Positions 28,721 to 36,631 of a DNA stretch of 64,000 nt are shown piece by piece. The stretch's first letter is position 1; every line of letters starts with the position of its first letter. The stretch comes from Paucilactobacillus oligofermentans DSM 15707 = LMG 22743. Its GTDB lineage: Bacteria; Bacillota; Bacilli; Lactobacillales; Lactobacillaceae. A model generated the notes under the pieces. The model worked only from the letters and a program-made list of their open reading frames with translations, made no database searches and was not told where the DNA came from. A program made the position numbers and the translations under genes. The stretch lies in assembly GCF_001434315.1 (NCBI RefSeq), contig NZ_AZFE01000031.1:306440-370439 (forward strand). The letters run 5' to 3'.

Positions 28721-29482
28721 ATGACAAATAATCTATTTACTAATTTCGGATTCTTGCTTTTGTACTTAGCAATCTTTCCCATTATTTTTGGAACCTTCTT
28801 AGTCCTTGTTAATCATAACAGTAAGCAATTGACTGTGACCTACTTTGGCTATCAGGCTCAAATATGGCTGGGCTTCATCGGGATTGCGATTCATGAATCA
28901 AGCCACCTAATTATGGCTTTAATCTTCCGCCATAAAATAACCAAATTTAGATTAGTTCGTTTCCCCAAACGGAATGATCCTAATGATCAAGCACTTGGCT
29001 ACGTTTCACATAGTTGGAATAAAGCTAGTTTTTATCAGCGCCTGGGTAACTTATTCATCGGAATTGCCCCCATCATTGGTAATACCTTGGTTGTTTGGCT
29101 AATTTCAAAATGGCTGGTTCCAAACGCACTATCTTCTTGGCAAAGTTATGTTAGCACCCAATCAATTTCTGATTTAGATTTATTTGCTAACTCACCTTAC
29201 GGATTTGTTGGTGTGATTATCTGGATTATTATCTTAATTAACATTTGCGTTGGCGGCTTTGACTTAAGTCGTTCTGATTTAAATAGTTCATTATCTGGAA
29301 CACTATTCTTTCTACTACTTCTGGTGGTGATCACTTTATTCATTACCTTTATTACCCAATCAGTTGATATCGCCAGCACCTTACAGTCATTCATGTTGCC
29401 ATTATATTCTGCAATGATTCTAGCTGTGATTATCTCCACCGCTACTAACTTAATTCTAAGAATTATTGCATTAATTAAATAA
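28721..29482 (+). CDS. Integral membrane protein with intramembrane HESSH motif
   Basis: This 253-aa protein has about six hydrophobic segments. The second contains GIAIHESSHLIMA, an HExxH zinc-protease motif at about 58-62 inside or at the edge of a membrane helix, as in site-2-type (M50) proteases. A candidate third ligand, Asp in GGFDLSRSDL (about 179-188), occurs in a later segment where M50 enzymes have NPxDG/LDG. This is suggestive only; the canonical motif is absent. It is co-transcribed with ybaK. The substrate is unknown, and it might instead be a non-proteolytic metal-binding membrane protein. Confidence 0.65.
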   Translation: MTNNLFTNFGFLLLYLAIFPIIFGTFLVLVNHNSKQLTVTYFGYQAQIWLGFIGIAIHESSHLIMALIFRHKITKFRLVRFPKRNDPNDQALGYVSHSWNKASFYQRLGNLFIGIAPIIGNTLVVWLISKWLVPNALSSWQSYVSTQSISDLDLFANSPYGFVGVIIWIIILINICVGGFDLSRSDLNSSLSGTLFFLLLLVVITLFITFITQSVDIASTLQSFMLPLYSAMILAVIISTATNLILRIIALIK

Positions 29483-29530
29483 AAAATGCGTTGTCAGAAA
29501 GCCTAAAAAGGTTATCTAACAACGCATTTT
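29483..29530. terminator. Bidirectional terminator
   Basis: The outer stem (29483-29494 / 29519-29530) is perfect with a smaller inner hairpin, and it lies between convergent genes. Confidence 0.8.
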
Positions 29531-29534
29531 ATTT

Positions 29535-30491
29535 TTATCCCATTTTCCTTCGTTGCTCAGCTTTATCAACAATGATCGAAGCGACGATTGCCACCGTAAT
29601 TAACACGACAATTACTAATAATGAAGCGATATTTGAAATTTGGAAATGCCAACCAAAATAGTGGGCACTTTCGTTCAAGACCATTTTGACTCCAATAAAG
29701 GCCAAAATAATCGATAGTGCATATTTGATATATCGGAATAACGGTAAGATACCATTCAATGCAAAGTACAATGAACGTAAGCCCATGATTGCAAAGATGT
29801 TAGAAGTAACAACGATGAATGTATTTTGCGAGACAGACAATACCGCTGGAATTGAATCAACCGCAAACAATAAATCAGATGCTTCGATGAATAAAAGGGC
29901 CACCAAGAATTGTGTAGCTACAGTTTTACCATTAACTTTCGCTAAAAAGTGTGGTTCTGTGGCATCGTCTTTAATTGGGACGACTCGGCGAATGATTTTC
30001 ATAATTGGACTATCATTTAAGCTCTTAGTTCCACCGTCTTTTTCAAATAACATATGAATTCCAGTGTAAATCAAAAATGCACCAAATAAAAACATCAACC
30101 ATTTAAACTTATCAAGTAAGGCCACGCCGGCAAAAATGAAAATTACCCGCATAACTAATGCGCCAAAGACGCCCCAAAAAAGTAAACGATGTTGGTATTT
30201 AACATCAATTTTAAAGAAACCAAAGACTAAGATAAAAATAAACAAATTATCAATACTTAACGATTTTTCAAGCAAATATGCGGTAATAAAATCAAGCGAG
30301 TAGCTCGGTCCCGCAAAGCCCCAAATCCAACCCGCGAAACAAAACGCGAGGCCAATCCAAAAGGCACTCCAAAGTAATGATGACTTAATTGTTGGTGCTT
30401 CATTACCCTTATGGAAAACTCCTAAATCTAGTAATAACATCACTACAATGAATGCAAAGAACCCAATCCAATACCCAATACTAACTTCCAT
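29535..30491 (-). CDS. TerC/Alx family membrane protein
   Basis: This 318-aa protein has about nine membrane segments and the TerC hallmarks: LEKSLSIDNLFIF (about 74-86) and LLFIEASDLLFAVDSIPAVL (about 200-219), with conserved acidic residues inside the membrane. Members are linked to manganese export or to metalation of secreted proteins, and historically to tellurite resistance. It follows the DUF368 gene after 26 bp, so the two form a membrane-protein operon. No Mn (yybP-ykoY) riboswitch is apparent upstream. Confidence 0.9.
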   Translation of the reverse strand: MEVSIGYWIGFFAFIVVMLLLDLGVFHKGNEAPTIKSSLLWSAFWIGLAFCFAGWIWGFAGPSYSLDFITAYLLEKSLSIDNLFIFILVFGFFKIDVKYQHRLLFWGVFGALVMRVIFIFAGVALLDKFKWLMFLFGAFLIYTGIHMLFEKDGGTKSLNDSPIMKIIRRVVPIKDDATEPHFLAKVNGKTVATQFLVALLFIEASDLLFAVDSIPAVLSVSQNTFIVVTSNIFAIMGLRSLYFALNGILPLFRYIKYALSIILAFIGVKMVLNESAHYFGWHFQISNIASLLVIVVLITVAIVASIIVDKAEQRRKMG

Positions 30492-30517
30492 TTATTTTTC
30501 TCCTTATTAATTACCTA

Positions 30518-31348
30518 TTATTTAGCAACAACTTGTTCTAAGCGACTCATCCACCATCCCAGTAAGATTCCTAATAAGCAAAGAACTGCAGCAATTGAGA
30601 ATCCTAACATTCCGATACCATCATAATTAGTGGGCACAATCATTATCGTTGATGCCATTACAATTCCAAATACCAAATGAAATAATTTTGAATAGGCGAT
30701 TTCAAATAACCAATTCATCACTTTAGATAACATCAAGATTACTAACACAACACCAATAATCATTGGTACTAACACTGTTAAATTACCAGTTTTAATTCCA
30801 TCTGACATTCCTTTGTATAAACCCAGATAAATTAAAAAGTTTGATGGACTTAAGCCTGGGATTACAAGTCCTAATCCGATTAATATACCCGCTAACAACC
30901 ATGACCAGCCATTAGCTTCAATCGTATTCACTGATGACAACCCAAAGATTAAAAACAATGTCATCCCCATAAATGCAATAATCATTAAACTCATATCAGT
31001 TAGTGATCGACCTTGTTTACCAGAATCATGCCACATTGCTGGAATGGTTCCCACAATAGCCCCAATAAAAAACCACAAAACAATATTTTCGTAATTACCT
31101 AATAAGTAACTTACCCCAAACGATAGACCAAAAATTCCCAGTATTCCACCAATTCCCACTGGTAAAAAAAAGAAAAAGTTTTGTCGGAAATGTTTGAATG
31201 GATGAGCCAAAAATTTAATTAACGGTCCATATAATCCAAATACCACTGACAGAGCCCCACCACTAATTCCAGGTAAGATAAATCCTGAGCCAATCATAGC
31301 TCCTTTAATCACATTCAGTAACCACACACGTTGATTGTTAATTTGCAA
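30518..31348 (-). CDS. DUF368 membrane protein (PopT-type polyprenyl-phosphate translocase)
   Basis: This 276-aa protein has about eight membrane segments and two copies of the DUF368 motif: GSGFILPGISGGALSV (about 21-36) and GLVIPGLSPSNFL (about 160-172). DUF368 proteins have been proposed to recycle undecaprenyl phosphate across the membrane. The start is an unusual TTG, supported by GGAGGA seven bases upstream and by the absence of other in-frame starts. It is first in the operon with terC. Confidence 0.85.
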   Translation of the reverse strand: MQINNQRVWLLNVIKGAMIGSGFILPGISGGALSVVFGLYGPLIKFLAHPFKHFRQNFFFFLPVGIGGILGIFGLSFGVSYLLGNYENIVLWFFIGAIVGTIPAMWHDSGKQGRSLTDMSLMIIAFMGMTLFLIFGLSSVNTIEANGWSWLLAGILIGLGLVIPGLSPSNFLIYLGLYKGMSDGIKTGNLTVLVPMIIGVVLVILMLSKVMNWLFEIAYSKLFHLVFGIVMASTIMIVPTNYDGIGMLGFSIAAVLCLLGILLGWWMSRLEQVVAK

Positions 31349-31448
31349 TCAATGTTCCTCCGTATTATATATATTTCTTATGAATATAATAATTATAACT
31401 AAAGGTTGATTGATTTAACTAGTCATATCTCTTGGTTATAATAAAAAG

Positions 31449-32117
31449 TTAATAATTGATTTCACCATTCCACTCAGCTTTAAACTGTTTAATGAATTTT
31501 TGCATCACTAATTGACGTTGTTGCCCAATCTTTTTTGCACTATCCGTATTTAACCGATCTGCAATTAATAATAACTTTTCATAAAAATGATTAATCGTTG
31601 TCCCTGGTTCATTTCGATATTGTTCTTTTGTCATATTAACTCGCGGCTCAATTGATGGATCATACATTTCTTCACCCACATGACCACTGTAATAAAACGC
31701 TCTTCCAATTCCTAACGCGCCAATTGCATCAAGTCGATCAGCATCTTGAACAATTTTTCCTTCTAATGATAGTTCAATCACCTTTCCACCTAAGCTTTTC
31801 GAAAATGACATATTCATAATAATATCTTTAATTTGATTGACTTGCGTGTTGCTTAGTCCATTTAATTTTAAAAATGACCATACTTTCATCTGTTGTTGTT
31901 CTGGATGATCAGTCAGTTTATCGTCAATTACATCATGTAACCAACCCGCAGCTAAGGCAATAAATTCATCTGCTTGTTCAGCCTGACTAATTCGAGTAAT
32001 CAAATTAGTTACGCGAATTAAATGATCCATTCCATGCCCGCTTGTATCATTTTCCATTTCTTTAGTGACAAATTCCTTAATTAACTTTAATTGGTCCACT
32101 TGTCGTTTATCCATCAT
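31449..32117 (-). CDS. HD-domain phosphohydrolase, YpgQ-like
   Basis: This 222-aa protein has the HD metal site: HGMDH (about 28-32), GWLHDVIDD (about 58-66) and a third ligand in QDADRLDAIGALG (about 127-139). The last stretch is characteristic of the YpgQ/YedJ group, reported to hydrolyse nucleoside (pyro)phosphates. It is soluble and of full length. It is a single gene, divergent from the GPH unit, with a hairpin in the intergenic region. Confidence 0.88.
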   Translation of the reverse strand: MMDKRQVDQLKLIKEFVTKEMENDTSGHGMDHLIRVTNLITRISQAEQADEFIALAAGWLHDVIDDKLTDHPEQQQMKVWSFLKLNGLSNTQVNQIKDIIMNMSFSKSLGGKVIELSLEGKIVQDADRLDAIGALGIGRAFYYSGHVGEEMYDPSIEPRVNMTKEQYRNEPGTTINHFYEKLLLIADRLNTDSAKKIGQQRQLVMQKFIKQFKAEWNGEINY

Positions 32118-32148
32118 TAACCACCCCGCTATTAGTTCTTATCATACC

Positions 32149-32185
32149 AAAAGGTCACAATGATTTTAATCATAGTGACCTTTTT
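32149..32185. terminator. Hairpin with T-run in a divergent intergenic region
   Basis: A 17-bp inverted repeat (32149-32165 / 32168-32184, one A-A mismatch) is followed on the plus strand by a T-run. It is upstream of both neighbouring genes, so its role is unclear: it could be a terminator of an antisense or short plus-strand transcript, or a protein-binding dyad. Confidence 0.5.
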
Positions 32186-32331
32186 ATCTTTAACAGATTA
32201 CTATAATTATATCCATAACATGTTTTTTTACTAAAAAATAACCACCGATCATGTTAGGGCTTACTTGCCTATAATCACGATTATGTTAAGCTTTTCACAG
32301 TCTTTTATTTACTATTTTTACTAAAAAATGC

Positions 32332-32376
32332 TTGCTTTTTTACCGGAAGAGTACTAAATTATAGAAAGCGTTTACA
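32332..32376 (+). promoter_or_regulatory. Promoter and cre-like site for the GPH transporter unit
   Basis: -35 TTGCTT (32332-32337) and -10 TAAATT (32355-32360) are 17 bp apart. AGAAAGCGTTTACA (32363-32376) matches the catabolite element TGWAANCGNTNWCA in 13 of 14 positions and lies over the start of transcription, where CcpA would repress. The rest of the 32118-32417 intergenic region is AT-rich with only the hairpin at 32149. Confidence 0.75.
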
Positions 32377-32417
32377 TTGCAATTATTTATTTCTACATAA
32401 AAAAGGAGTTGGATAAA

Positions 32418-32657
32418 ATGACAAACGATGAAAAGATTCGAATTGACGCGAAAGAATTTGCACGGCTCATTGTTGGAACAAACCCTCAACGTGAAGGTGA
32501 AGACGATATCAAATATATCAAGCGTGAACTTAAGCTGTACTTGGAATCAATGATTACTATTGATGATTTCAATGATCTTGAAGAAACCCGCTTTGATATG
32601 GCGAAATCAGAACAACGCGACAAAATCTTAGAAAAAATCATGGAGCACCGATACTAA
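32418..32657 (+). CDS. Small charged protein co-transcribed with a GPH transporter
   Basis: This 79-aa protein is very rich in Asp, Glu, Lys and Arg, predicted largely helical, with no Cys and no membrane segment. ATG at 32418 is chosen because AAAAGGAG (32401-32408) lies nine bases upstream; an in-frame TTG at 32409 directly abuts that site. The family was not recognised. It precedes the transporter by 22 bp under a cre-controlled promoter. It could regulate transporter activity or stability, or be an unrelated passenger. Confidence 0.7.
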   Translation: MTNDEKIRIDAKEFARLIVGTNPQREGEDDIKYIKRELKLYLESMITIDDFNDLEETRFDMAKSEQRDKILEKIMEHRY

Positions 32658-32679
32658 AATTTAGGGAGCAAAAAAAATT

Positions 32680-34101
32680 ATGGGACATACTAAACAGTAT
32701 ACTTCATTCGCAGCAGGTGCCTTCGGGCATGACATGTTCTACGCAACATTAAGTACTTATCTAATGTTATTTGTTACAAGTCAATTATTTGATACCAGCG
32801 ATGCAGCTTTCAACGCTCGCATGATTTCATACGTAACCATCATGATGATGGTAATCAGATTAATTGAAATTGCTTTTGATCCATTAATTGGTGGAATGGT
32901 TGATAACACTAATTCTAAGTGGGGTAAATTTAAACCCTGGTTACTGATTGGTGCCGGAGTTAGTTCGGTGATGTTAATCATCATCTTCACTAATTTTGGT
33001 GGTTTAACTACTAAGAACCCTGTTCTTTATCTGATATTGTTTGGAATTTCATTTGTTATTTTGGATATTTTTTACTCATTTAAAGATATTGCATTTTGGT
33101 CAATGTTACCTGCACTTAGTGTTGATTCTAAAGTTCGTGGTAAATTTGGAACCATCGGTCGTTTTGGTTCAACCTTAGGTGCGCAAAGTGTTCCAATCTT
33201 TATCTTCCCACTAATTATTTTTCTTTCAAAAACCTTCTCTGGTTCTACTGGTGAAGAAAAAACACGGGCTGGTTGGTTAGGATTTGCAATCGTTGTCGCA
33301 GTTGTTTCATTCTTAGGTGCCTTAGCTACTGCTTTTGGAACTAAAGAAGAAAAGAATATTATTCGTGAAGACACACAAAAGACTCGTTTCCGTGACGTCT
33401 TTAAAGTGATTGCTCAAAATGATCAATTAATGTGGTTAGCTTTATCATATTTCTTATTTGCTTTAAGTTATGTTGTTACTAACTCATTAATGGCTTACTA
33501 TTTCCAATATGTTCTTGGTAATACCAGTGCCTTTTCAATGGTTGGTGTAATTACTGCCATTTTAGGAATTATTTCAGTATCGCTATTCCCAACCGTTGTT
33601 GCCTTAATCAAACGTCGTGCAATCTACGTCGGTGGAATTGCAATGATGTTACTTGGTTACCTGCTCTTTATCTTTGCTGGTCAAAACGTAATTATGGTGC
33701 TAATTTCTGTTGCCATTTTCTTCTTCCCATACCCAATGATTTTCTTAGCTGCCTTGATGACTATCACTGACAGTGTTGAATATGGTCAATTGAAAAATGG
33801 AACTCGGAACGAATCAGTTACGTTATCAGTTCGTCCTTTGATTGATAAATTAGCAGGTGCCATTGCTAATGGTGTTGTTGCCTTAGCTGCTGTCCACGCG
33901 GGTATGATCGGTAGTGCAAAGCCAAGTAGTATTTCTTCTGGCGAATTGCTTACTTTTAAAACTTATATGTTCTATACTCCAATCGTCTTAATCATCATTG
34001 CAGCCTTAGTATACTTATTGAAAGTTTCATTAACTGAAAAGAAACATGCTGAAGTTGTTAATGATCTTGAGAAAAAACTAACTGCTAAAAAAGAAGCTTA
34101 G
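32680..34101 (+). CDS. GPH-family sugar:cation symporter
   Basis: This 473-aa protein has 12 membrane segments and the MelB/GPH motif FDPLIGGMVDNTNSKWGKFKPW (in part, about 68-89), with the cation-site Asp residues in TM2 and the later DSVEYGQLKNGTRNESV segment. It lacks the PTS IIA-like tail of LacS. The likely substrates are di- or oligosaccharides or pentosides. No hydrolase is linked, so the sugar cannot be named. It is under CcpA-type control and followed by a terminator. Confidence 0.88.
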   Translation: MGHTKQYTSFAAGAFGHDMFYATLSTYLMLFVTSQLFDTSDAAFNARMISYVTIMMMVIRLIEIAFDPLIGGMVDNTNSKWGKFKPWLLIGAGVSSVMLIIIFTNFGGLTTKNPVLYLILFGISFVILDIFYSFKDIAFWSMLPALSVDSKVRGKFGTIGRFGSTLGAQSVPIFIFPLIIFLSKTFSGSTGEEKTRAGWLGFAIVVAVVSFLGALATAFGTKEEKNIIREDTQKTRFRDVFKVIAQNDQLMWLALSYFLFALSYVVTNSLMAYYFQYVLGNTSAFSMVGVITAILGIISVSLFPTVVALIKRRAIYVGGIAMMLLGYLLFIFAGQNVIMVLISVAIFFFPYPMIFLAALMTITDSVEYGQLKNGTRNESVTLSVRPLIDKLAGAIANGVVALAAVHAGMIGSAKPSSISSGELLTFKTYMFYTPIVLIIIAALVYLLKVSLTEKKHAEVVNDLEKKLTAKKEA

Positions 34102-34114
34102 ACTTTAATAAACT

Positions 34115-34150
34115 AAACGATCGTCATTATATTAGTGGCGGTCGTTTTTA
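34115..34150 (+). terminator. Terminator of GPH unit
   Basis: A 15-bp stem with G-U pairs (34115-34129 / 34133-34147) is followed by a T-run. Confidence 0.75.
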
Positions 34151-34214
34151 TTATTTACAAATACATTAAATACGTGCTATTCTCAAAGAAATAGCTTACA
34201 AGGAGGACCATCCA

Positions 34215-34973
34215 ATGAATCAAGCCACCAAAATTATTAATATCGGTAATCTTGAATTAGGTGACAACAAGCCTGAGCGTATTATCGTTCCAATCACCGC
34301 TAAAACCTACAAAGATGTCTTAATCCAAGCTAACCGTCTCATCACTGAACCTGTAGATATTGTTGAATGGCGATTAGACTATTTACAATCTAATTTGTCA
34401 GACTTTGATACCCTAGTTGGTACTGCAATTGACTTAAAATCCATCCTTGGCGAAACACCCATTATTGCCACTAATCGAACAGTTAAAGAAGGCGGTGACT
34501 TTGATTATCCAGGTAACCTTTACACTGATACTTATAATCAACTGATTCAAGCTGAAATAATCGATGCCATTGACGTTGAATTTTCTCGTGAAGACATCGA
34601 AATCGCTCAGTTGCGTTCGCTAACAACCAATGGTGATGTGACTATGATCATGAGCCATCATGATTTTGAAAAATCACCAGATAAAAATGAGTTGATTTTC
34701 TTGATGTCCCAAATGGCGAAAGGAAATCCCGATATTATCGAAGTTGCTATCGCAGCGACTAACCGTGAAGATGTCATGAATTTGATGGATGCAACTCTGG
34801 CAGCGGATCATCAAATACAACAACCCTTAATTACACTCTCTATTGGAGAATTGGGAAAAATTACTCAATTAGCTGGCAAAACATTTGGTAGCATCGCTAC
34901 TTTTGGAACTATTGAAAACAATCCCAACCAACTATCAGTTAATATGTTAAAAGACGTTTTAGCTAACGTCTAA
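34215..34973 (+). CDS. Type I 3-dehydroquinate dehydratase homologue without catalytic lysine
   Basis: This 252-aa protein aligns along its length with AroD. EWRLDY (51-56), NRTVKEGG (87-94) and SHHDF with His149 are kept. The Schiff-base lysine is lost: E. coli ADIPK-IAV corresponds to PDIIE-VAI, placing Glu176 at the Lys170 position. The phosphate/carboxylate-binding ISR of AroD is ITQ (Gln218 for Arg213), and SAPGQ is NNPNQ. It should therefore not work by the normal class I mechanism. It is isolated from any shikimate genes and has its own ribosome binding site (GGAGG) and terminator. It may bind a dehydroquinate-like ligand or have another lyase activity. Confidence 0.85.
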   Translation: MNQATKIINIGNLELGDNKPERIIVPITAKTYKDVLIQANRLITEPVDIVEWRLDYLQSNLSDFDTLVGTAIDLKSILGETPIIATNRTVKEGGDFDYPGNLYTDTYNQLIQAEIIDAIDVEFSREDIEIAQLRSLTTNGDVTMIMSHHDFEKSPDKNELIFLMSQMAKGNPDIIEVAIAATNREDVMNLMDATLAADHQIQQPLITLSIGELGKITQLAGKTFGSIATFGTIENNPNQLSVNMLKDVLANV

Positions 34974-35015
34974 AAAGTGTGATGAAGTTTTTTAACTTCA
35001 TCACACTTTTTATTT
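34972..35015 (+). terminator. Terminator of aroD-like gene
   Basis: A perfect 18-bp stem (34972-34989 / 34994-35011) is followed by T-rich sequence and directly overlaps the stop codon. Confidence 0.9.
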
Positions 35016-35104
35016 TATAAATTAACTCACTAGTTAATGATATTTGACTACTAAAATATATGCGTTAGACTTAAGCATAACGCAATTTGAAAGGAATCCT
35101 AACA

Positions 35105-36532
35105 ATGAAATTTGAAAGTGCTTGTACTACTGTTTTAGTTGGTAAAAAAGCCACCATTGACGGCTCAACAATGGCTTCACGAAATGATGATACTTTCTTA
35201 CCAATCACTCCACAAAAATTCATCGTATACCCTAGTTTCACAAATAAGTCTTCTACCATTACCTCAGGTAAAAATGGTTTTACTGCTAAACGTCCTGAAA
35301 CTGGATATGGTTATCAAGCAACACCTAATGTTGACGTTGAGAATGAAGGTGTTTTTGATGAAAACGGCTTTAACGAAGCTAATGTTGGGATGAGTGCAAC
35401 CGAAAGTGTTTATGCTAATGAACGCGTTCTTGCAGCTGACCCATTAGTTAACAATGGTCTTGCCGAAGATTCAATTGTTGCGATGGTATTACCATTTATT
35501 GATTCTGCTCGTGAAGGTGTTACTCGTCTTGCAGAAGTAATTGCAGAACACGGATCACCTGAAGGTAATGGCGTAATTTTTAGCGATAAAGATGATGTGT
35601 GGTACATGGAAATCGTCACTGGTCACCATTGGGTAGCCCAAAGAATCCCTGATGATTCGTATGCGGTTACCGGTAACCGAGTTGCAATTCAACAAGTCGA
35701 TTTCAGTGATTCTGATAATTTCATGTGGTCTGATGGTATCCAAGCACTTGTTTCAGAAAATCATCTCAATCCTGATTTAAACGATTGGAACTTCCGCCGT
35801 ATTTTTGGGACATACACCGAATTTGACCAACATTACAATACTCCCCGACAGTGGTATGGACATAAATTACTTAGTCCTAGTTTAGAATTCGAACCCGAAG
35901 ATTTAGATTTACCATTTATTTTACCGGTTGAGAAAAAACTAACCCTTGAAGATGTTGAACAAGTATTAAGTAGCCACTATAACGGGACCGATTTTGATCC
36001 ATTGGGTCATGGTAGTGACGCTGATAAGCATCGTTACCGTCCAATCTCACTTGCACGAACTCAAAACTCACACATTCTACAAGTGTTAAATGATGTCCCT
36101 GAAGCAGCCTCAACTATTATGTGGTTATGCTTTGGAATTCCTTCATTTACCCCATTTGTACCTTTCTTCGGTAATTCAACTGCAAATGACATTAGTTATA
36201 CTGATACGCCCATGACCCTTGATATTAAAGGCAATAGTGCCTATTGGATGTATCGCACATTATCAATGTTGGTAGAATCCCATCACAGTCAATTTATTCA
36301 AGCTGACTTAGACTATCTAAAGGATACTCGCCAATTCCACCACCAATTCGTTAATGATGTTACTAGTGCTGCCGAAAAATTAGATAAAAAAATAATTACT
36401 GAATTCTTAACTCGTCAAAATAAAGTCATGACTGATGAAATGGCTAAACGTACGAATGCCTTGATTTCAGAGCTGATTATGCATGGATTAGAGCTATCTG
36501 ATTTAACGTTTAAAATGGATGCTAACCTCTAA
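35105..36532 (+). CDS. pepD: C69-family dipeptidase
   Basis: This 475-aa cytoplasmic Ntn-hydrolase cleaves dipeptides with broad specificity. After a six-residue propeptide-like start comes Cys7 (ACTTVLVGKKATIDGSTM, about 6-23), which becomes the nucleophile as in lactobacillus PepD; RNDDTFLP follows. ATG at 35105 is chosen over the in-frame TTG at 35087, because AAAGGAATCC lies between them and the family starts near MKxxxACTT. It is a single gene with its own terminator. Confidence 0.92.
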   Translation: MKFESACTTVLVGKKATIDGSTMASRNDDTFLPITPQKFIVYPSFTNKSSTITSGKNGFTAKRPETGYGYQATPNVDVENEGVFDENGFNEANVGMSATESVYANERVLAADPLVNNGLAEDSIVAMVLPFIDSAREGVTRLAEVIAEHGSPEGNGVIFSDKDDVWYMEIVTGHHWVAQRIPDDSYAVTGNRVAIQQVDFSDSDNFMWSDGIQALVSENHLNPDLNDWNFRRIFGTYTEFDQHYNTPRQWYGHKLLSPSLEFEPEDLDLPFILPVEKKLTLEDVEQVLSSHYNGTDFDPLGHGSDADKHRYRPISLARTQNSHILQVLNDVPEAASTIMWLCFGIPSFTPFVPFFGNSTANDISYTDTPMTLDIKGNSAYWMYRTLSMLVESHHSQFIQADLDYLKDTRQFHHQFVNDVTSAAEKLDKKIITEFLTRQNKVMTDEMAKRTNALISELIMHGLELSDLTFKMDANL

Positions 36533-36538
36533 AAATTT

Positions 36539-36576
36539 GATCTGTAACTTTCTTTTAGTTGCAGGTCTCTTTTTAT
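36539..36576 (+). terminator. Terminator of pepD
   Basis: An 11-bp stem with wobble pairs (36539-36549 / 36557-36567) is followed by a T-run. Confidence 0.75.
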
Positions 36577-36631
36577 CCAAGTATAATAGACTGTTGATGA
36601 TAATTTTAGACACGAAAAGCGAGGAAATATA

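Noticed and set aside
30492..30534. yybP-ykoY manganese riboswitch ahead of terC
   Set aside because: Only 26 bp separate terC from the upstream DUF368 gene and no such fold is visible; the 100 bp upstream of DUF368 also lack the motif.
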